Shown piece after piece: positions 42,712-51,358 of a stretch of DNA of 64,000 nt. Numbering within the stretch: position 1 is the stretch's first letter; the number at the start of each line of letters is the position of its first letter. The position numbers and the translations under genes were made by a program. Source of the DNA: Azospirillum sp. B21 (GTDB taxonomy: Bacteria > Pseudomonadota > Alphaproteobacteria > Azospirillales > Azospirillaceae); assembly GCF_008364825.1 (NCBI RefSeq), contig NZ_VTTO01000011.1, positions 94,105 to 158,104 of the forward strand, given 5' to 3'. Below the pieces are notes generated by a model. That model searched no databases. It worked only from the letters and a program-made list of their open reading frames with translations, and had not been told where the DNA came from.

Positions 42712-43998
42712 ATGTCGATGTGGCAGGGCAAGGTCGGGTTGAAGGAGCATCGGGCGACGGTTCGGGACGATCTGGTTGGCTGTCCGGATTGCGGGCGGCT
42801 TCACCGGGTCCGTGAATTGCCCCGCGGCGGCCGGGCCGTCTGCACCCGGTGCGGCGCTCTGCTGTACCGGCATGTGGCGGGTGGGGTGCATCATGCCTTG
42901 CCGATGGCGCTGACCGCGCTGCTGCTGCTGGGATTGATCGCCGTCAATCCGCTGATGGCGGTTCATATCCAGGGCAACGACCGCGCCGGTCTGGTCACGA
43001 CCGGGTTGGAGGCGCTGGCCGACCAGGGGATGTGGCCGCTGTCGCTGCTGGTCGGGGTGCTGGTGCTGGGCGCGCCGGTGGTCCGCGTGGTGGGGGTAAT
43101 CGCCGTACTGCTTCGCCTGCACGGCGGTCGCCCGCCGGAATCGCCGCGTTCGACCGCGCGGCTGTTCGCCTTGACCGAGTCCCTGCGCCCCTGGGCGATG
43201 CTGGATGTCTTCCTGCTCGGCCTGCTGGTCGGCTATTCCAAGCTCTACGGCTTCGCCAATGCGGAACTGCTGACCGGCGGGCTGGCGCTCGGCGGCTATG
43301 TGTTGGCGATCACTGCGATGGACCAGGGGCTCGACCGCCGGGCGCTGTGGTCAGCTATCGACCATGTGCCTGCAGACCCTTCGCCGCCGCCGCAGCGCTG
43401 GGTCGCCTGCCCGGTCTGCCAGCGGGTCCACGGCCATGACCATGAGCCCCCGCCGCACCGCTGCACCCGCTGCGGCAGCCGCATGCATGCGCGGGAACCC
43501 GACAGCCTGGGGCGGACCGCGGCGCTGGTGGCGACCAGCGCCATCCTCTATGTGCCGGCCAACCTGCTGCCGGTGATGACCGTCGTCAATTTCGGCCAGG
43601 GCGACCCCAGCACGATCCTGGGCGGGGTGGGGGAACTGGCCGGGTCCGGCATGTGGCCGCTGGCCCTGCTGGTCTTCGTCGCCAGCATCGCGGTGCCGCT
43701 GCTAAAGCTTGGCGGGCTGGCGTGGTTCGTCGTTGCCGCTTGGCGCGGATCGGCCGCGCGGCTGCAGGGTCGGACCCGGCTCTATCGTTTCATCGACGCC
43801 ATCGGGCGCTGGTCCAATGTGGACGTATTCATGATCGCCATCCTCACGGCACTGGTGCAGTTCGGCGCCGTCGCCTCCGTCCGCGCCGATTCCGGCGCGA
43901 TCGCCTTCGCCGCCGTGGTCATCCTGACCATGCTGGCAAGCCACGTCTTCGACCCGCGCGTGATGTGGGACCGGGCGGACGGGGTGCGGCATGACTGA
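42712..43998 (+). CDS. pqiA: PqiA-family membrane protein
   Basis: A 428-residue protein with two PqiA-like halves. Each has a zinc-ribbon-like pair of CxxC motifs (C24/C27 and C44/C47; then CPVCQ and CTRCG in the second half) followed by four membrane helices (PMALTALLLLGLIAVNPLM; AILYVPANLLPVMTVV; WPLALLVFVASIAVPLLKL). PqiA is the inner-membrane partner of PqiB in lipid-related transport across the envelope. The start may be ATG 42712 or 42718; neither has a strong ribosome site. The gene is divergent from the GntR regulator and overlaps pqiB by 8 bases. Confidence 0.9.
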   Translation: MSMWQGKVGLKEHRATVRDDLVGCPDCGRLHRVRELPRGGRAVCTRCGALLYRHVAGGVHHALPMALTALLLLGLIAVNPLMAVHIQGNDRAGLVTTGLEALADQGMWPLSLLVGVLVLGAPVVRVVGVIAVLLRLHGGRPPESPRSTARLFALTESLRPWAMLDVFLLGLLVGYSKLYGFANAELLTGGLALGGYVLAITAMDQGLDRRALWSAIDHVPADPSPPPQRWVACPVCQRVHGHDHEPPPHRCTRCGSRMHAREPDSLGRTAALVATSAILYVPANLLPVMTVVNFGQGDPSTILGGVGELAGSGMWPLALLVFVASIAVPLLKLGGLAWFVVAAWRGSAARLQGRTRLYRFIDAIGRWSNVDVFMIAILTALVQFGAVASVRADSGAIAFAAVVILTMLASHVFDPRVMWDRADGVRHD

Positions 43999-45658
43999 CG
44001 CCGGCCAGCCGACACCTCAGCACCCGCCCGAGGTGGCTGTATCGACGCGCCGCAGGCTGTCCTTCCTGTGGCTGCTGCCGCTGGTGGCGGCGCTGATCGC
44101 CGGCTGGCTCGGGTGGCGCTGGCTGGAGGATCGCGGCCCGCAGATCGTCATCACCTTCCAGTCCGGCGACGGGCTGGAGGCCGGGCGGACCCGCATCAAG
44201 CACAAGAACGTCGATCTCGGCGTGATCGAGTCGGTCCGCCTGTCCGACGACCTGTCCCAAGTGATCGCCACCGCCCGCATGGACCGCACCGCCGGCCGCC
44301 ATCTGAAGGAGGGAACCCGCTTCTGGGTGGTGGCACCGCGCCTCAGCCTGGGCGGGGTTTCCGGCCTGAGCACGGTGGTCTCCGGCACCTATGTGGAGAT
44401 GGAGCCCGGCGGAGGCGAGGACCGGCGCGAGTTCGACGCGCTCGACGAGCCGCCGGTGATCCGCGCCGACGTGCCGGGCCGCAGCTTCTCCTTGAAAGCG
44501 GAACAGCTGGGATCGCTGGCGCAGGGGTCGCCCGTCTATTTCCGCGGCGTCCAGGTGGGCGAGGTGATGGGCTACAACCTGTCGCCGCAGGATCGAACGG
44601 TGTCGGTCTCCGTCTTCGTCCGCGCGCCCTATGAGGGGCTGGTGCGGGAGGGGAGCCGGTTCTGGCGGTCGTCGGGCATCCAGTTCACCGCCGGAGCGGA
44701 GGGGCTCAAGTTCCAGACGGAATCGCTGAAGACGTTGGCGCTGGGCGGCGTGGTGCTGGAAACCCCACCCGATCCGGAGGCGGGAGAGCAGGCGAAGGAC
44801 TGGTCGACCTTCACCCTCTATGAGGATCAGGCGACGGCCGCCGCTGCGCGCGACCGGCTGCGCGTGCGCTATCGGCTGGAGTTCCCCGGCTCGGTCCAAG
44901 GCCTGCAGGCGGGGGCGCCGGTGCTGATGCGCGGACTGACGGTCGGGCATGTGGCCGCCGTCCGGCTGGAGTATGACGAGGCGACGCAGGAACTGCGCAT
45001 TCCCGTCGACATCGATTTCGAGCCCGATCTCGTCGCCCGGACCTATTCCGTCGTCGACGGCAAGCCGATGGACGAGGCGACCGTCCGCAAGCTGATCGCC
45101 ACCCAGGTGGACAAGGGACTGCGCGCCCGTCTGGCGTCCGGAAACCTGCTGACCGGGCAGAAGCTGGTGTCCTTCGACTATGCGCCGGGTGTGCCGCCTG
45201 CGCCGGGGTCGGAACGGTCGGAACTGCCGACCGTGGCATCCAGCGATCTCGATTCGATCATGGCGTCGGCGGGCGTGGTGATGGAGAAGGTCTCCGCCCT
45301 GCCGCTGGACGCGCTAATCGCCGATCTGCGCGGCACGCTGCAGTCGGTCGGCGGCCTCGCCGGATCGCCGGATCTCGCGCGCTCCCTTGCGGCGCTCGCA
45401 AAGGCGCTGGGCAGCGCCGACGCGCTGATGCGCGATGCCGACCGCCAGCTGCCGGATCTGGTGAAGAGCCTGCGCGGGGTGGCTACCGCTGCGCAGGGAA
45501 CGCTGAACAGCGCCAACGGCTTGCTGGGCGGTGGCGGCGGGCAGGCCGATCTGGCGGGGGTAATGCGGCAATTGAACGACGCCGCGCGGTCCTTCCGCGT
45601 GCTGGCCGACTATCTGGAACGCCACCCGGAGGCATTGCTCCGGGGCAAGAGACCGTAA
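43991..45658 (+). CDS. pqiB: PqiB-family MCE protein
   Basis: A 555-residue protein with one N-terminal membrane helix (FLWLLPLVAALIAGWLGW) and three MCE/MlaD domains in the periplasm (IVITFQSGDGLEAGRTRIKHKNVDLG; RSFSLKAEQLGSLAQGSPVYFRGVQVGEV; YRLEFPGSVQGLQAGAPVLMRGLTVGHV). MCE proteins form hexameric tunnels for lipids between the two membranes. The C-terminal part after about 400 is helical. The start overlaps the end of pqiA by 8 bases and pqiC follows at once, giving an intact pqiABC operon. Confidence 0.93.
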   Translation: MTDAGQPTPQHPPEVAVSTRRRLSFLWLLPLVAALIAGWLGWRWLEDRGPQIVITFQSGDGLEAGRTRIKHKNVDLGVIESVRLSDDLSQVIATARMDRTAGRHLKEGTRFWVVAPRLSLGGVSGLSTVVSGTYVEMEPGGGEDRREFDALDEPPVIRADVPGRSFSLKAEQLGSLAQGSPVYFRGVQVGEVMGYNLSPQDRTVSVSVFVRAPYEGLVREGSRFWRSSGIQFTAGAEGLKFQTESLKTLALGGVVLETPPDPEAGEQAKDWSTFTLYEDQATAAAARDRLRVRYRLEFPGSVQGLQAGAPVLMRGLTVGHVAAVRLEYDEATQELRIPVDIDFEPDLVARTYSVVDGKPMDEATVRKLIATQVDKGLRARLASGNLLTGQKLVSFDYAPGVPPAPGSERSELPTVASSDLDSIMASAGVVMEKVSALPLDALIADLRGTLQSVGGLAGSPDLARSLAALAKALGSADALMRDADRQLPDLVKSLRGVATAAQGTLNSANGLLGGGGGQADLAGVMRQLNDAARSFRVLADYLERHPEALLRGKRP

Positions 45659-45673
45659 GGAATGGGGGAAGGG

Positions 45674-46273
45674 ATGGCGATGGGACGGGTGCGCGGATGG
45701 CGGGCGGCGGCGATGGCGCTGCCTTTGCTGGTGCTGGCAGCCTGCCAGTCGACGCCGGACAGCCGGCTCTACACGCTGGCGGTGGTGCCGCCGGCCGCGG
45801 CGACGCAGCCGGTCCGCACTGCACCTCAAACCTTGGCGTTGGGATCGCTGGACCTGCCGATGCTGATCGACCGGCCGCAGATCGTCCGCCGCATCGACGG
45901 CAACCGGGTGGAGGCGCTGGAGTTCGACCGCTGGGCCGAACCGCTGGCCGACGGGCTGCGCTCCACCCTGGCCGGCGACCTCGCCGCGCGCCTGCCGGGC
46001 GTGACCGTCCTGCCGGTGGCCGGCAGCGCGGTGGGGGAGGGTACGGCGGTGCTGGCCGTCACCGTTCTGCGATTCGATGCCGATGTCGGCGGCCGGGTGG
46101 TGCTCGACGCGCAATGGAGCCTGTCGCAGGCCGGCGGCGCCCGGAAAAGCGGCCCGGCGCGCGAGACGGTGGAAATCCCCGCCGCCAGCGCCGAGCCGGA
46201 AGCCCTGGTGCGGGCGATGAGCCAAGCGGTGGCCACCTTCGCCGATCGCGTTGCTGCCGGGCTCCGCCGCTGA
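45674..46273 (+). CDS. pqiC: PqiC-like (DUF330/ABC-type auxiliary) lipoprotein
   Basis: A 199-residue lipoprotein with lipobox VLAAC and a mature PqiC/YmbA-like domain (STPDSRLYTLAVVPP, LDLPMLIDRPQIVRRIDGNRVE). It is expected at the inner leaflet of the outer membrane as the outer partner of PqiB. The start is ambiguous among ATG 45662, 45674 and 45680; 45674 follows GGGGGAAGGG. Its stop lies 13 bases before the convergent unknown gene. Confidence 0.88.
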   Translation: MAMGRVRGWRAAAMALPLLVLAACQSTPDSRLYTLAVVPPAAATQPVRTAPQTLALGSLDLPMLIDRPQIVRRIDGNRVEALEFDRWAEPLADGLRSTLAGDLAARLPGVTVLPVAGSAVGEGTAVLAVTVLRFDADVGGRVVLDAQWSLSQAGGARKSGPARETVEIPAASAEPEALVRAMSQAVATFADRVAAGLRR

Positions 46274-46286
46274 GGAAAAACCTTCA

Positions 46287-46826
46287 TCAGTGAAGCAGGG
46301 TGGCGCCGCGGTCGACGGTCGGGCGGGGGCGGTCCATGCGATCGACCGCGGTCCGATGGGGCCGCAAGTCCTCCGCGTCCGGTTCGGGCATCAGCAATCC
46401 GGCGCGGGACAGCGCGGAAGCCAGGACGCAGAGCGGTGCCATCGCCATCCGAACACCCGGCAGCGGCAGCCAGTCGTTCATCAGCAGTCCGGCCTCGCCA
46501 TGCTGCCCCTGCTGGGCAAGCCGCAGCATGTCGAGCAGCAGCGCCTCGTCCACACCAAGCGACGGGCAGGGCGGACGGTGCAGGTCGAGCGGCCGTGTGG
46601 TCGCCGCCAGTACGATGCGCATCAGCGTGTCGAACGCCACCGCGGCGTCGTTGGACAGGCCCGCCGCGGTCATTCCGTCCTGCCAGTGCGGATGCTGGCG
46701 CTCCGGCTCCCGCAGGGGTTCGGCCCACAGGCGCAGAACGGACACCACCAGGGCTTCCGCCGCGTGCAGATCCTGGAAACGCTCGCGGGCCGGCAGGGCG
46801 CGGCGATGGGACGACATGGTGGGCAT
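46287..46826 (-). CDS. Unknown protein behind a Fur-like box
   Basis: A 179-residue protein without a recognised domain, signal peptide or membrane helix. It is mainly helical with repeated Leu/Ala and a His-Trp stretch (RQHPHWQDGMTAAGLSND). The ATG at 46826 has CGGAG 7 bases upstream; a longer frame would cover the promoter. An iron-box-like sequence lies 53-73 bases upstream (46879-46899), suggesting iron-repressed expression. It is on its own between pqiC and the LysR gene. Function unknown. Confidence 0.7.
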   Translation of the reverse strand: MPTMSSHRRALPARERFQDLHAAEALVVSVLRLWAEPLREPERQHPHWQDGMTAAGLSNDAAVAFDTLMRIVLAATTRPLDLHRPPCPSLGVDEALLLDMLRLAQQGQHGEAGLLMNDWLPLPGVRMAMAPLCVLASALSRAGLLMPEPDAEDLRPHRTAVDRMDRPRPTVDRGATLLH

Positions 46827-46873
46827 GGCGAACTCCGCTCTGGGGAACGAGCGGAGGGTAGGGCGTTTCAAAT

Positions 46874-46899
46874 GATAATGCAAGTCATTCGCATTTGCA
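46874..46899 (-). promoter_or_regulatory. Fur/Irr-like iron box
   Basis: GATAATGCAAGTCATTCGC (46874-46892) matches 14 of 19 positions of the classical Fur consensus, and TGCAA (46879-46883) pairs with TTGCA (46895-46899) in an overlapping palindrome. It sits just upstream of the minus-strand unknown gene. Fur, Irr or Zur cannot be told apart from sequence alone. Confidence 0.6.
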
Positions 46900-46916
46900 T
46901 TGAACGACACCGACCG

Positions 46917-47816
46917 TCAGCGATACTCCGCCCGCCGCGCCAGCCCTTCCTTCAGATGGCGGATCGCCGCATGGACCTTGGGCGGCACATGGCGCTTTTG
47001 CGGATAGACCGCCCAGACCGCGGTGTTGGGCGGCCGGTGGCGGTCCATCAGGGAGACCAGCCGCCCTTCTGCCACCAGACTGCGCACGTAATAGTCCGGC
47101 AGTTGGCACAGCCCGAACCCGCGCAGCGCGGCATCCAGAACGGAGAAGCCGCTGTTGCAGCGCCAGCGGCCCCGCGGACGGAACAGCCAATCCTGCCCAT
47201 TGTCGTCGAACAGCCAGTGGTCGGAGGTGCCGATCAGGCATTGGTGGTTGCTGAGGCTCGCCAGACTGTCGGGAGCGCCGTGGCGGTCCAGATAGGCCGG
47301 CGCGGCGCACAGATGCATGACGCGCGGGGCGATGCGCGTCGCCACCATGCTCGATTCACTGAGGCGGCCGAGGCGGATCGCCAGATCATAGCCCTCCTGC
47401 ACCAGATCGAGCTGCCGGTTGGTCAGCTCCACCTCGATGCTCAGCTGCGGGTGCCGCTCCATCAGGTCGTTGATGAGGGGCATGACGAACTGCTCGCCAT
47501 AGGCGGTGGAACAGGTCATGCGCAGCATTCCCTTTACCTCGGCATCGCTGCCGCCCTGAAGCGCGCCCACCGCCAGGAAGGCGTCGTCGCGCTGTTCGGC
47601 CAGCCGCCGGCAGCGGGCAAGAAAGGCGTGGCCGCTCTCGGTCAGGCTGACCTTGCGGGTGGTGCGGTAGAACAGGCGGGCCTGCAACCGGTCCTCCAGC
47701 CGCGCCACGCTGCGGCTGACATGGGAGGAGGAAACGCGCAGCCGCTCCGCCGCGCGGGAAAAGCTGCCGGATTCCGCCACCGCCACGAATTCGTCGATGC
47801 CGTCCCAGCCGCTCAT
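46917..47816 (-). CDS. LysR-family transcriptional regulator
   Basis: A 299-residue LysR regulator. The HTH lies in FVAVAESGSFSRAAERLRVSSSHVSRSVARLE and the effector domain covers about 90-290. ATG 47816 has GGGAGAAG upstream and starts at the family's normal N-terminus. It is divergent from frmA with a 165-base gap containing a palindrome, the usual layout for a LysR activator of the neighbouring formaldehyde genes. Other members regulate aromatic or sulfur genes, so the effector is unknown. Confidence 0.9.
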   Translation of the reverse strand: MSGWDGIDEFVAVAESGSFSRAAERLRVSSSHVSRSVARLEDRLQARLFYRTTRKVSLTESGHAFLARCRRLAEQRDDAFLAVGALQGGSDAEVKGMLRMTCSTAYGEQFVMPLINDLMERHPQLSIEVELTNRQLDLVQEGYDLAIRLGRLSESSMVATRIAPRVMHLCAAPAYLDRHGAPDSLASLSNHQCLIGTSDHWLFDDNGQDWLFRPRGRWRCNSGFSVLDAALRGFGLCQLPDYYVRSLVAEGRLVSLMDRHRPPNTAVWAVYPQKRHVPPKVHAAIRHLKEGLARRAEYR

Positions 47817-47935
47817 CAATCTTCTCCCAGGGCTTTCTTCCAGGGCCGCCCGGCCATTATCCCCGTATGGCAAAAATCTATTCCCGAAATCGCCGTTCTG
47901 GCAATGACCAGTCGCGGTCTACACTGCGGTAATCA

Positions 47936-47953
47936 AATGCCAATTCGCATTGG
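47936..47953. promoter_or_regulatory. Palindromic site in the LysR-frmA gap
   Basis: AATGCCAATTCGCATT is a palindrome (AATGC/GCATT), and CCAAT and ATTGG arms overlap it. It lies 29 bases before the frmA start and 120 bases before the LysR start, a suitable place for a LysR operator. Confidence 0.45.
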
Positions 47954-47981
47954 CCAAACCGTTTTCGGGAAGGAAAGCCAC

Positions 47982-49100
47982 ATGGTCCTGTCACGCGCCG
48001 CCGTCGCCTGGGAAGCCAACCGTCCGCTGGAGATCGAGGAGGTCGAGGTCGCGGCGCCCAAGGCCGGGGAGGTGATGGTCCGCATCGTCGCCACCGGCGT
48101 CTGCCACACCGACGCCTACACCCTGTCCGGCAAGGATTCGGAGGGTGTCTTCCCCTGCATTCTCGGCCATGAGGGCGGCGGCGTGGTGGTGGAGGTCGGC
48201 CCCGGCGTCACCTCCGTCGCGGTCGGCGACCACGTGATCCCGCTCTACACGCCGGAATGCGGCAAGTGCAAATTCTGCCTGTCCGGCAAGACCAACCTTT
48301 GCCAGGCGATCCGCGCCACCCAGGGCAAGGGCCTGATGCCGGACGGCACCAGCCGCTTCTCACTGAAGGGCAAGGAAATCGCCCACTACATGGGCACCTC
48401 GACCTTCTCCGAATACACGGTGCTGCCGGAGATCGCGCTGGCCAAGATCAACAAGGCCGCGCCGCTTGAGAAGGTCTGCCTGCTGGGCTGCGGCGTCACC
48501 ACCGGCATGGGTGCGGTAATGAACACCGCGAAGGTGGAGCCGGGGTCGACCGTCGCCATCTTCGGCCTGGGCGGTATCGGCCTGTCGGCGATCATCGGCG
48601 CCACCATGGCGAAGGCCAGCCGCATCATCGGCATCGACATCAACCCGTCGAAGTTCGAGATCGCCAAGCAGCTGGGCGCCACCGAAGTCGTCAACCCGAT
48701 GGACTACGACCGCCCGATCCAGGAAGTCCTGGTGGAGATGACCGATGGCGGCGTCGACTACAGCTTCGAATGCATCGGCAACGTGAAGATCATGCGCGCC
48801 GCCCTGGAATGCTGCCACAAGGGCTGGGGCGAGTCGGTGATCATCGGCGTCGCCGGCGCCGGCGAGGAGATCTCCACCCGTCCGTTCCAGCTGGTCACCG
48901 GCCGCGTCTGGCGCGGCTCCGCCTTCGGCGGCGTCAAGGGCCGGTCGGAGCTGCCGGAATATGTGGAGCGCTACCTGCGCGGCGAGTTCGAACTGGACAC
49001 CTTCATCACCCACACCATGGGCCTGGAGGACATCAACCACGCCTTCGACCTGATGCATGAGGGCAAGAGCATCCGCTCGGTCATCCTCTACAACCAGTAA
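47982..49100 (+). CDS. frmA: S-(hydroxymethyl)glutathione dehydrogenase (class III alcohol dehydrogenase)
   Basis: A 372-residue zinc-dependent dehydrogenase that oxidises S-hydroxymethylglutathione in formaldehyde detoxification and can reduce S-nitrosoglutathione. The catalytic zinc motif VATGVCHTDAYTLSG and GHEGGG, the structural zinc cluster CGKCKFCLSGKTNLC, and the NAD-binding FGLGGIGLSAI are visible, along with the class III signature CGVTTGMGAVMNTAKV. ATG 47982 follows GGGAAGGAAAG. fghA follows 89 bases later. Confidence 0.96.
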   Translation: MVLSRAAVAWEANRPLEIEEVEVAAPKAGEVMVRIVATGVCHTDAYTLSGKDSEGVFPCILGHEGGGVVVEVGPGVTSVAVGDHVIPLYTPECGKCKFCLSGKTNLCQAIRATQGKGLMPDGTSRFSLKGKEIAHYMGTSTFSEYTVLPEIALAKINKAAPLEKVCLLGCGVTTGMGAVMNTAKVEPGSTVAIFGLGGIGLSAIIGATMAKASRIIGIDINPSKFEIAKQLGATEVVNPMDYDRPIQEVLVEMTDGGVDYSFECIGNVKIMRAALECCHKGWGESVIIGVAGAGEEISTRPFQLVTGRVWRGSAFGGVKGRSELPEYVERYLRGEFELDTFITHTMGLEDINHAFDLMHEGKSIRSVILYNQ

Positions 49101-49124
49101 GGCGACGGCCGGCCGGGTAACGAC

Positions 49125-49155
49125 GCTCCCCTTTCCCGAAGGAGGTCAGGGGAGC
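49125..49155 (+). other. Hairpin between frmA and fghA
   Basis: Perfect 8-base stem GCTCCCCT (49125-49132) and AGGGGAGC (49148-49155). It has no T-run. It may adjust expression between the two formaldehyde genes or simply be a small palindromic repeat. Confidence 0.4.
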
Positions 49156-49189
49156 GATCAGGGCAGCGACTTACAAAAAAGGCAGTTCC

Positions 49190-50041
49190 ATGACCGACCC
49201 CCTCACCACCCTGTCGGAAACCCGCGTCTTCGGCGGCCGGCTGAAGCGGGTGCGGCACCAGTCCGCGGCGGTGGATTGCGACATGACCTTCGCCATCTTC
49301 CTGCCGCCGCAGGTGGAGGACGGCGCCAAGGTGCCGGTCTTCTATTGGCTGTCGGGCCTGACCTGCACCGACGAGAACTTCACCCAGAAGGCCGGCGCCT
49401 TCCGCGTCGCGGCGGAACTCGGCCTTGCCATCGTCGCCCCGGACACGAGCCCGCGCGGCGAAGGGGTGCCGGGCGATCCCGAAGGCGCGTGGGATTTCGG
49501 GCAGGGTGCGGGCTTCTACGTCGATGCGACGGAGGAGCCGTGGGCGCGGCACTACCGCATGCACGACTATGTGACGCGGGAACTGCCGGCGCTGGTCGAG
49601 GCAAACTACCCGGTCAGCGACCGCCGCTCCATCGCCGGCCATTCGATGGGCGGGCACGGCGCGCTGGTCTGCGCCCTGAAGCATCCCGGCGTCTACAAGG
49701 CGGTGTCGGCCTTCGCCCCCATCGTCAACCCGGCGGCGGTGCCCTGGGGCGAGAAGGCGTTCGGCCGCTATCTGGGGCCGGACCGGGACCGCTGGCTGGA
49801 GTGGGACGCTTGCGCGCTGATCGCCAAGGCGACGGAACGGCTGCCGATCCTGATCGACCAGGGCGACCGCGACGGCTTCCTGGAGGCGCAGTTGAAGCCG
49901 CAGGCGCTGGTCGCCGCGGCGGACGCGGCGGGGCATCCCGTGACGTTGCGGATGCAGCCGGGCTACGACCACAGCTACTTCTTTATCAGCACCTTCATCG
50001 AGGACCATCTGCGCCACCACGCGGCGGCGCTGGTGGGGTGA
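49190..50041 (+). CDS. fghA: S-formylglutathione hydrolase
   Basis: A 283-residue esterase-D-family hydrolase that splits S-formylglutathione into formate and glutathione, completing the pathway begun by FrmA. The nucleophile elbow is GHSMGGHGA, with the acidic residue in DQGDRDGFLE and the catalytic His in GYDHSYFFI. Conserved FYWLSGLTCTDENF and APDTSPRG also match. Length is normal. It is downstream of frmA on the same strand. Confidence 0.95.
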   Translation: MTDPLTTLSETRVFGGRLKRVRHQSAAVDCDMTFAIFLPPQVEDGAKVPVFYWLSGLTCTDENFTQKAGAFRVAAELGLAIVAPDTSPRGEGVPGDPEGAWDFGQGAGFYVDATEEPWARHYRMHDYVTRELPALVEANYPVSDRRSIAGHSMGGHGALVCALKHPGVYKAVSAFAPIVNPAAVPWGEKAFGRYLGPDRDRWLEWDACALIAKATERLPILIDQGDRDGFLEAQLKPQALVAAADAAGHPVTLRMQPGYDHSYFFISTFIEDHLRHHAAALVG

Positions 50042-50062
50042 CATGCTGTTTGGAGAGATGGG

Positions 50063-50172
50063 GTTGCCCCCTCCCTAACCCTCCCCCGCCTTCGGCGGTG
50101 GAGGGAACTGCCGCAGATTCGCATAAGGCACCCTCTCCCGCTAAGCGGGGGAGGGTCGGGGAGGGGGCAAAA
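50063..50172. repeat. Composite GC-rich inverted repeat between convergent genes
   Basis: The outer arms (50063-50090 and 50144-50172) are imperfect reverse complements of about 27 bases, reading GTTGCCCCCTCCC at one end and GGGGAGGGGGCAAAAC at the other. Two smaller hairpins lie inside. It occupies the gap between the stops of fghA and the convergent DUF1513 gene and probably ends both transcripts. Confidence 0.7.
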
Positions 50173-50191
50173 CGCCTCCTCCTTTAACACC

Positions 50192-51355
50192 TCACCCCAC
50201 CAGCCGCGTCAGGTGGTTGTCCCACCGGAACTCCGGTGCCCGGCGTTCCGGCCCTGCCTCGGCGGTGTTCGACACCGGCTCGATCACGCCCAGCCCGCTG
50301 GTCGCCAGATACCCCTCGCCGTTCGGCGCCAGCCCGCAGCCATCGGCCAGCGCGGTCGAGCCGAGCCAAGCGCCCGTCGCGGCATCCCATAGCCCGATGA
50401 TCCCGCCCGGCGGCGAACTGGCGGCGACGGTCCTGCCGTCCGACGCGACGCTGCCGATATAGCCCTGCATGCGCGACAGCACGTCCTCCGGCGTGTCGAA
50501 CAGGCGGACGGCCCCGCTGCCGGGGCGGTGGGCGCCGGTCAGGGGCTGCAGCATGCCGATGGGCCGCTCGTCCTGCGTGCCGAAGGCGATGCCGCCATCG
50601 TCCAGCAGGGCGATGTGGCGGATGCCGAGGTTGTTGTGCTCCTCCGGCAGGCGAACCTTGTCGAGCAGCTTGCCGGTCGCCGCCTCCACATAGGTCAGCG
50701 AGGCGTCCATGCTGTCGAGGTTCAGCTTGGCCCGCCCGGTGTCGGGATGGGTGATGACGCCGCCATTGGCGACCGCCAGCGTGGTGCCGTCCCGCATCAG
50801 GATCAGTTCATGCGGTCCCAGCCCGTGGGTCGGGATGGCGCCGATGCGGCGGTAATTGTCGGTGGCGTCGTAGATCCCGATCGCCCCTTCCTCGCGCGGG
50901 ACGTCGTCCTCGGCGACGTAGAGGATGCGGCCATCGGCGGAATAGTCGCCGTGGCCGGTGAAGCGGCGGTCGTCCGGCGCCCGCACGACGGGACCGGCGG
51001 TGCCGTCAGCCAGCGACAGGGTCTGCAACCAGCGGCCGGGCCGGCGCGCGAACACCACCGCCTCGGCCATCCCCGGACGCGGCACGATGCCATGGGCGCG
51101 GCCGGGGGTGGGGGTGGTGAACAGCACCTTCCCGGCGGGATTCAGCGCCGCGACGCCGTAGCTCGGTTCCGCCCCGGTGGTGGCATAGGCGTTGAAGTAG
51201 ATCGCGCCGTTGCCGGCGGCATGGGCCTTGCCGGTCAGCATGGCGAGCAGCCCGCCGCCCAGCAGGCGCCCGCCCGCGATCAGACGCCCGCCCAATGCCG
51301 GCCCGGCGAGCAGGCCGAGGATGTTCCGGCGATCCATCGCTCCCCTCCCGCTCAT
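50192..51355 (-). CDS. DUF1513 family periplasmic protein
   Basis: A 387-residue DUF1513 protein with a twin-arginine-like export signal (MDRRNILGLLAGPALGG) and a beta-propeller-like body of repeated strand patterns (DASLTYVEAATGKLLDKVRL, EEHNNLGIRHIALLDDGGIAFG, MQGYIGSVASDGRTVAASSPPGG). The conserved GHGDYSADGRILYVAEDD is typical. It is the last gene of the iron-type cluster, 3 bases after the second imelysin. DUF1513 genes commonly accompany imelysin and DUF1111 genes; biochemical function is unknown. Confidence 0.88.
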   Translation of the reverse strand: MSGRGAMDRRNILGLLAGPALGGRLIAGGRLLGGGLLAMLTGKAHAAGNGAIYFNAYATTGAEPSYGVAALNPAGKVLFTTPTPGRAHGIVPRPGMAEAVVFARRPGRWLQTLSLADGTAGPVVRAPDDRRFTGHGDYSADGRILYVAEDDVPREEGAIGIYDATDNYRRIGAIPTHGLGPHELILMRDGTTLAVANGGVITHPDTGRAKLNLDSMDASLTYVEAATGKLLDKVRLPEEHNNLGIRHIALLDDGGIAFGTQDERPIGMLQPLTGAHRPGSGAVRLFDTPEDVLSRMQGYIGSVASDGRTVAASSPPGGIIGLWDAATGAWLGSTALADGCGLAPNGEGYLATSGLGVIEPVSNTAEAGPERRAPEFRWDNHLTRLVG

Positions 51356-51358
51356 GGT

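Noticed and set aside
46251..47981. Long open frame running into frmA from 1.7 kb upstream
   Set aside because: It is antisense to the LysR gene and the unknown gene, has no conserved domain before residue M of FrmA, and arises from high GC content with few stop codons.
50063..50172. CRISPR-like repeat array
   Set aside because: There are no regularly spaced direct repeats with unique spacers; the structure is an inverted repeat.
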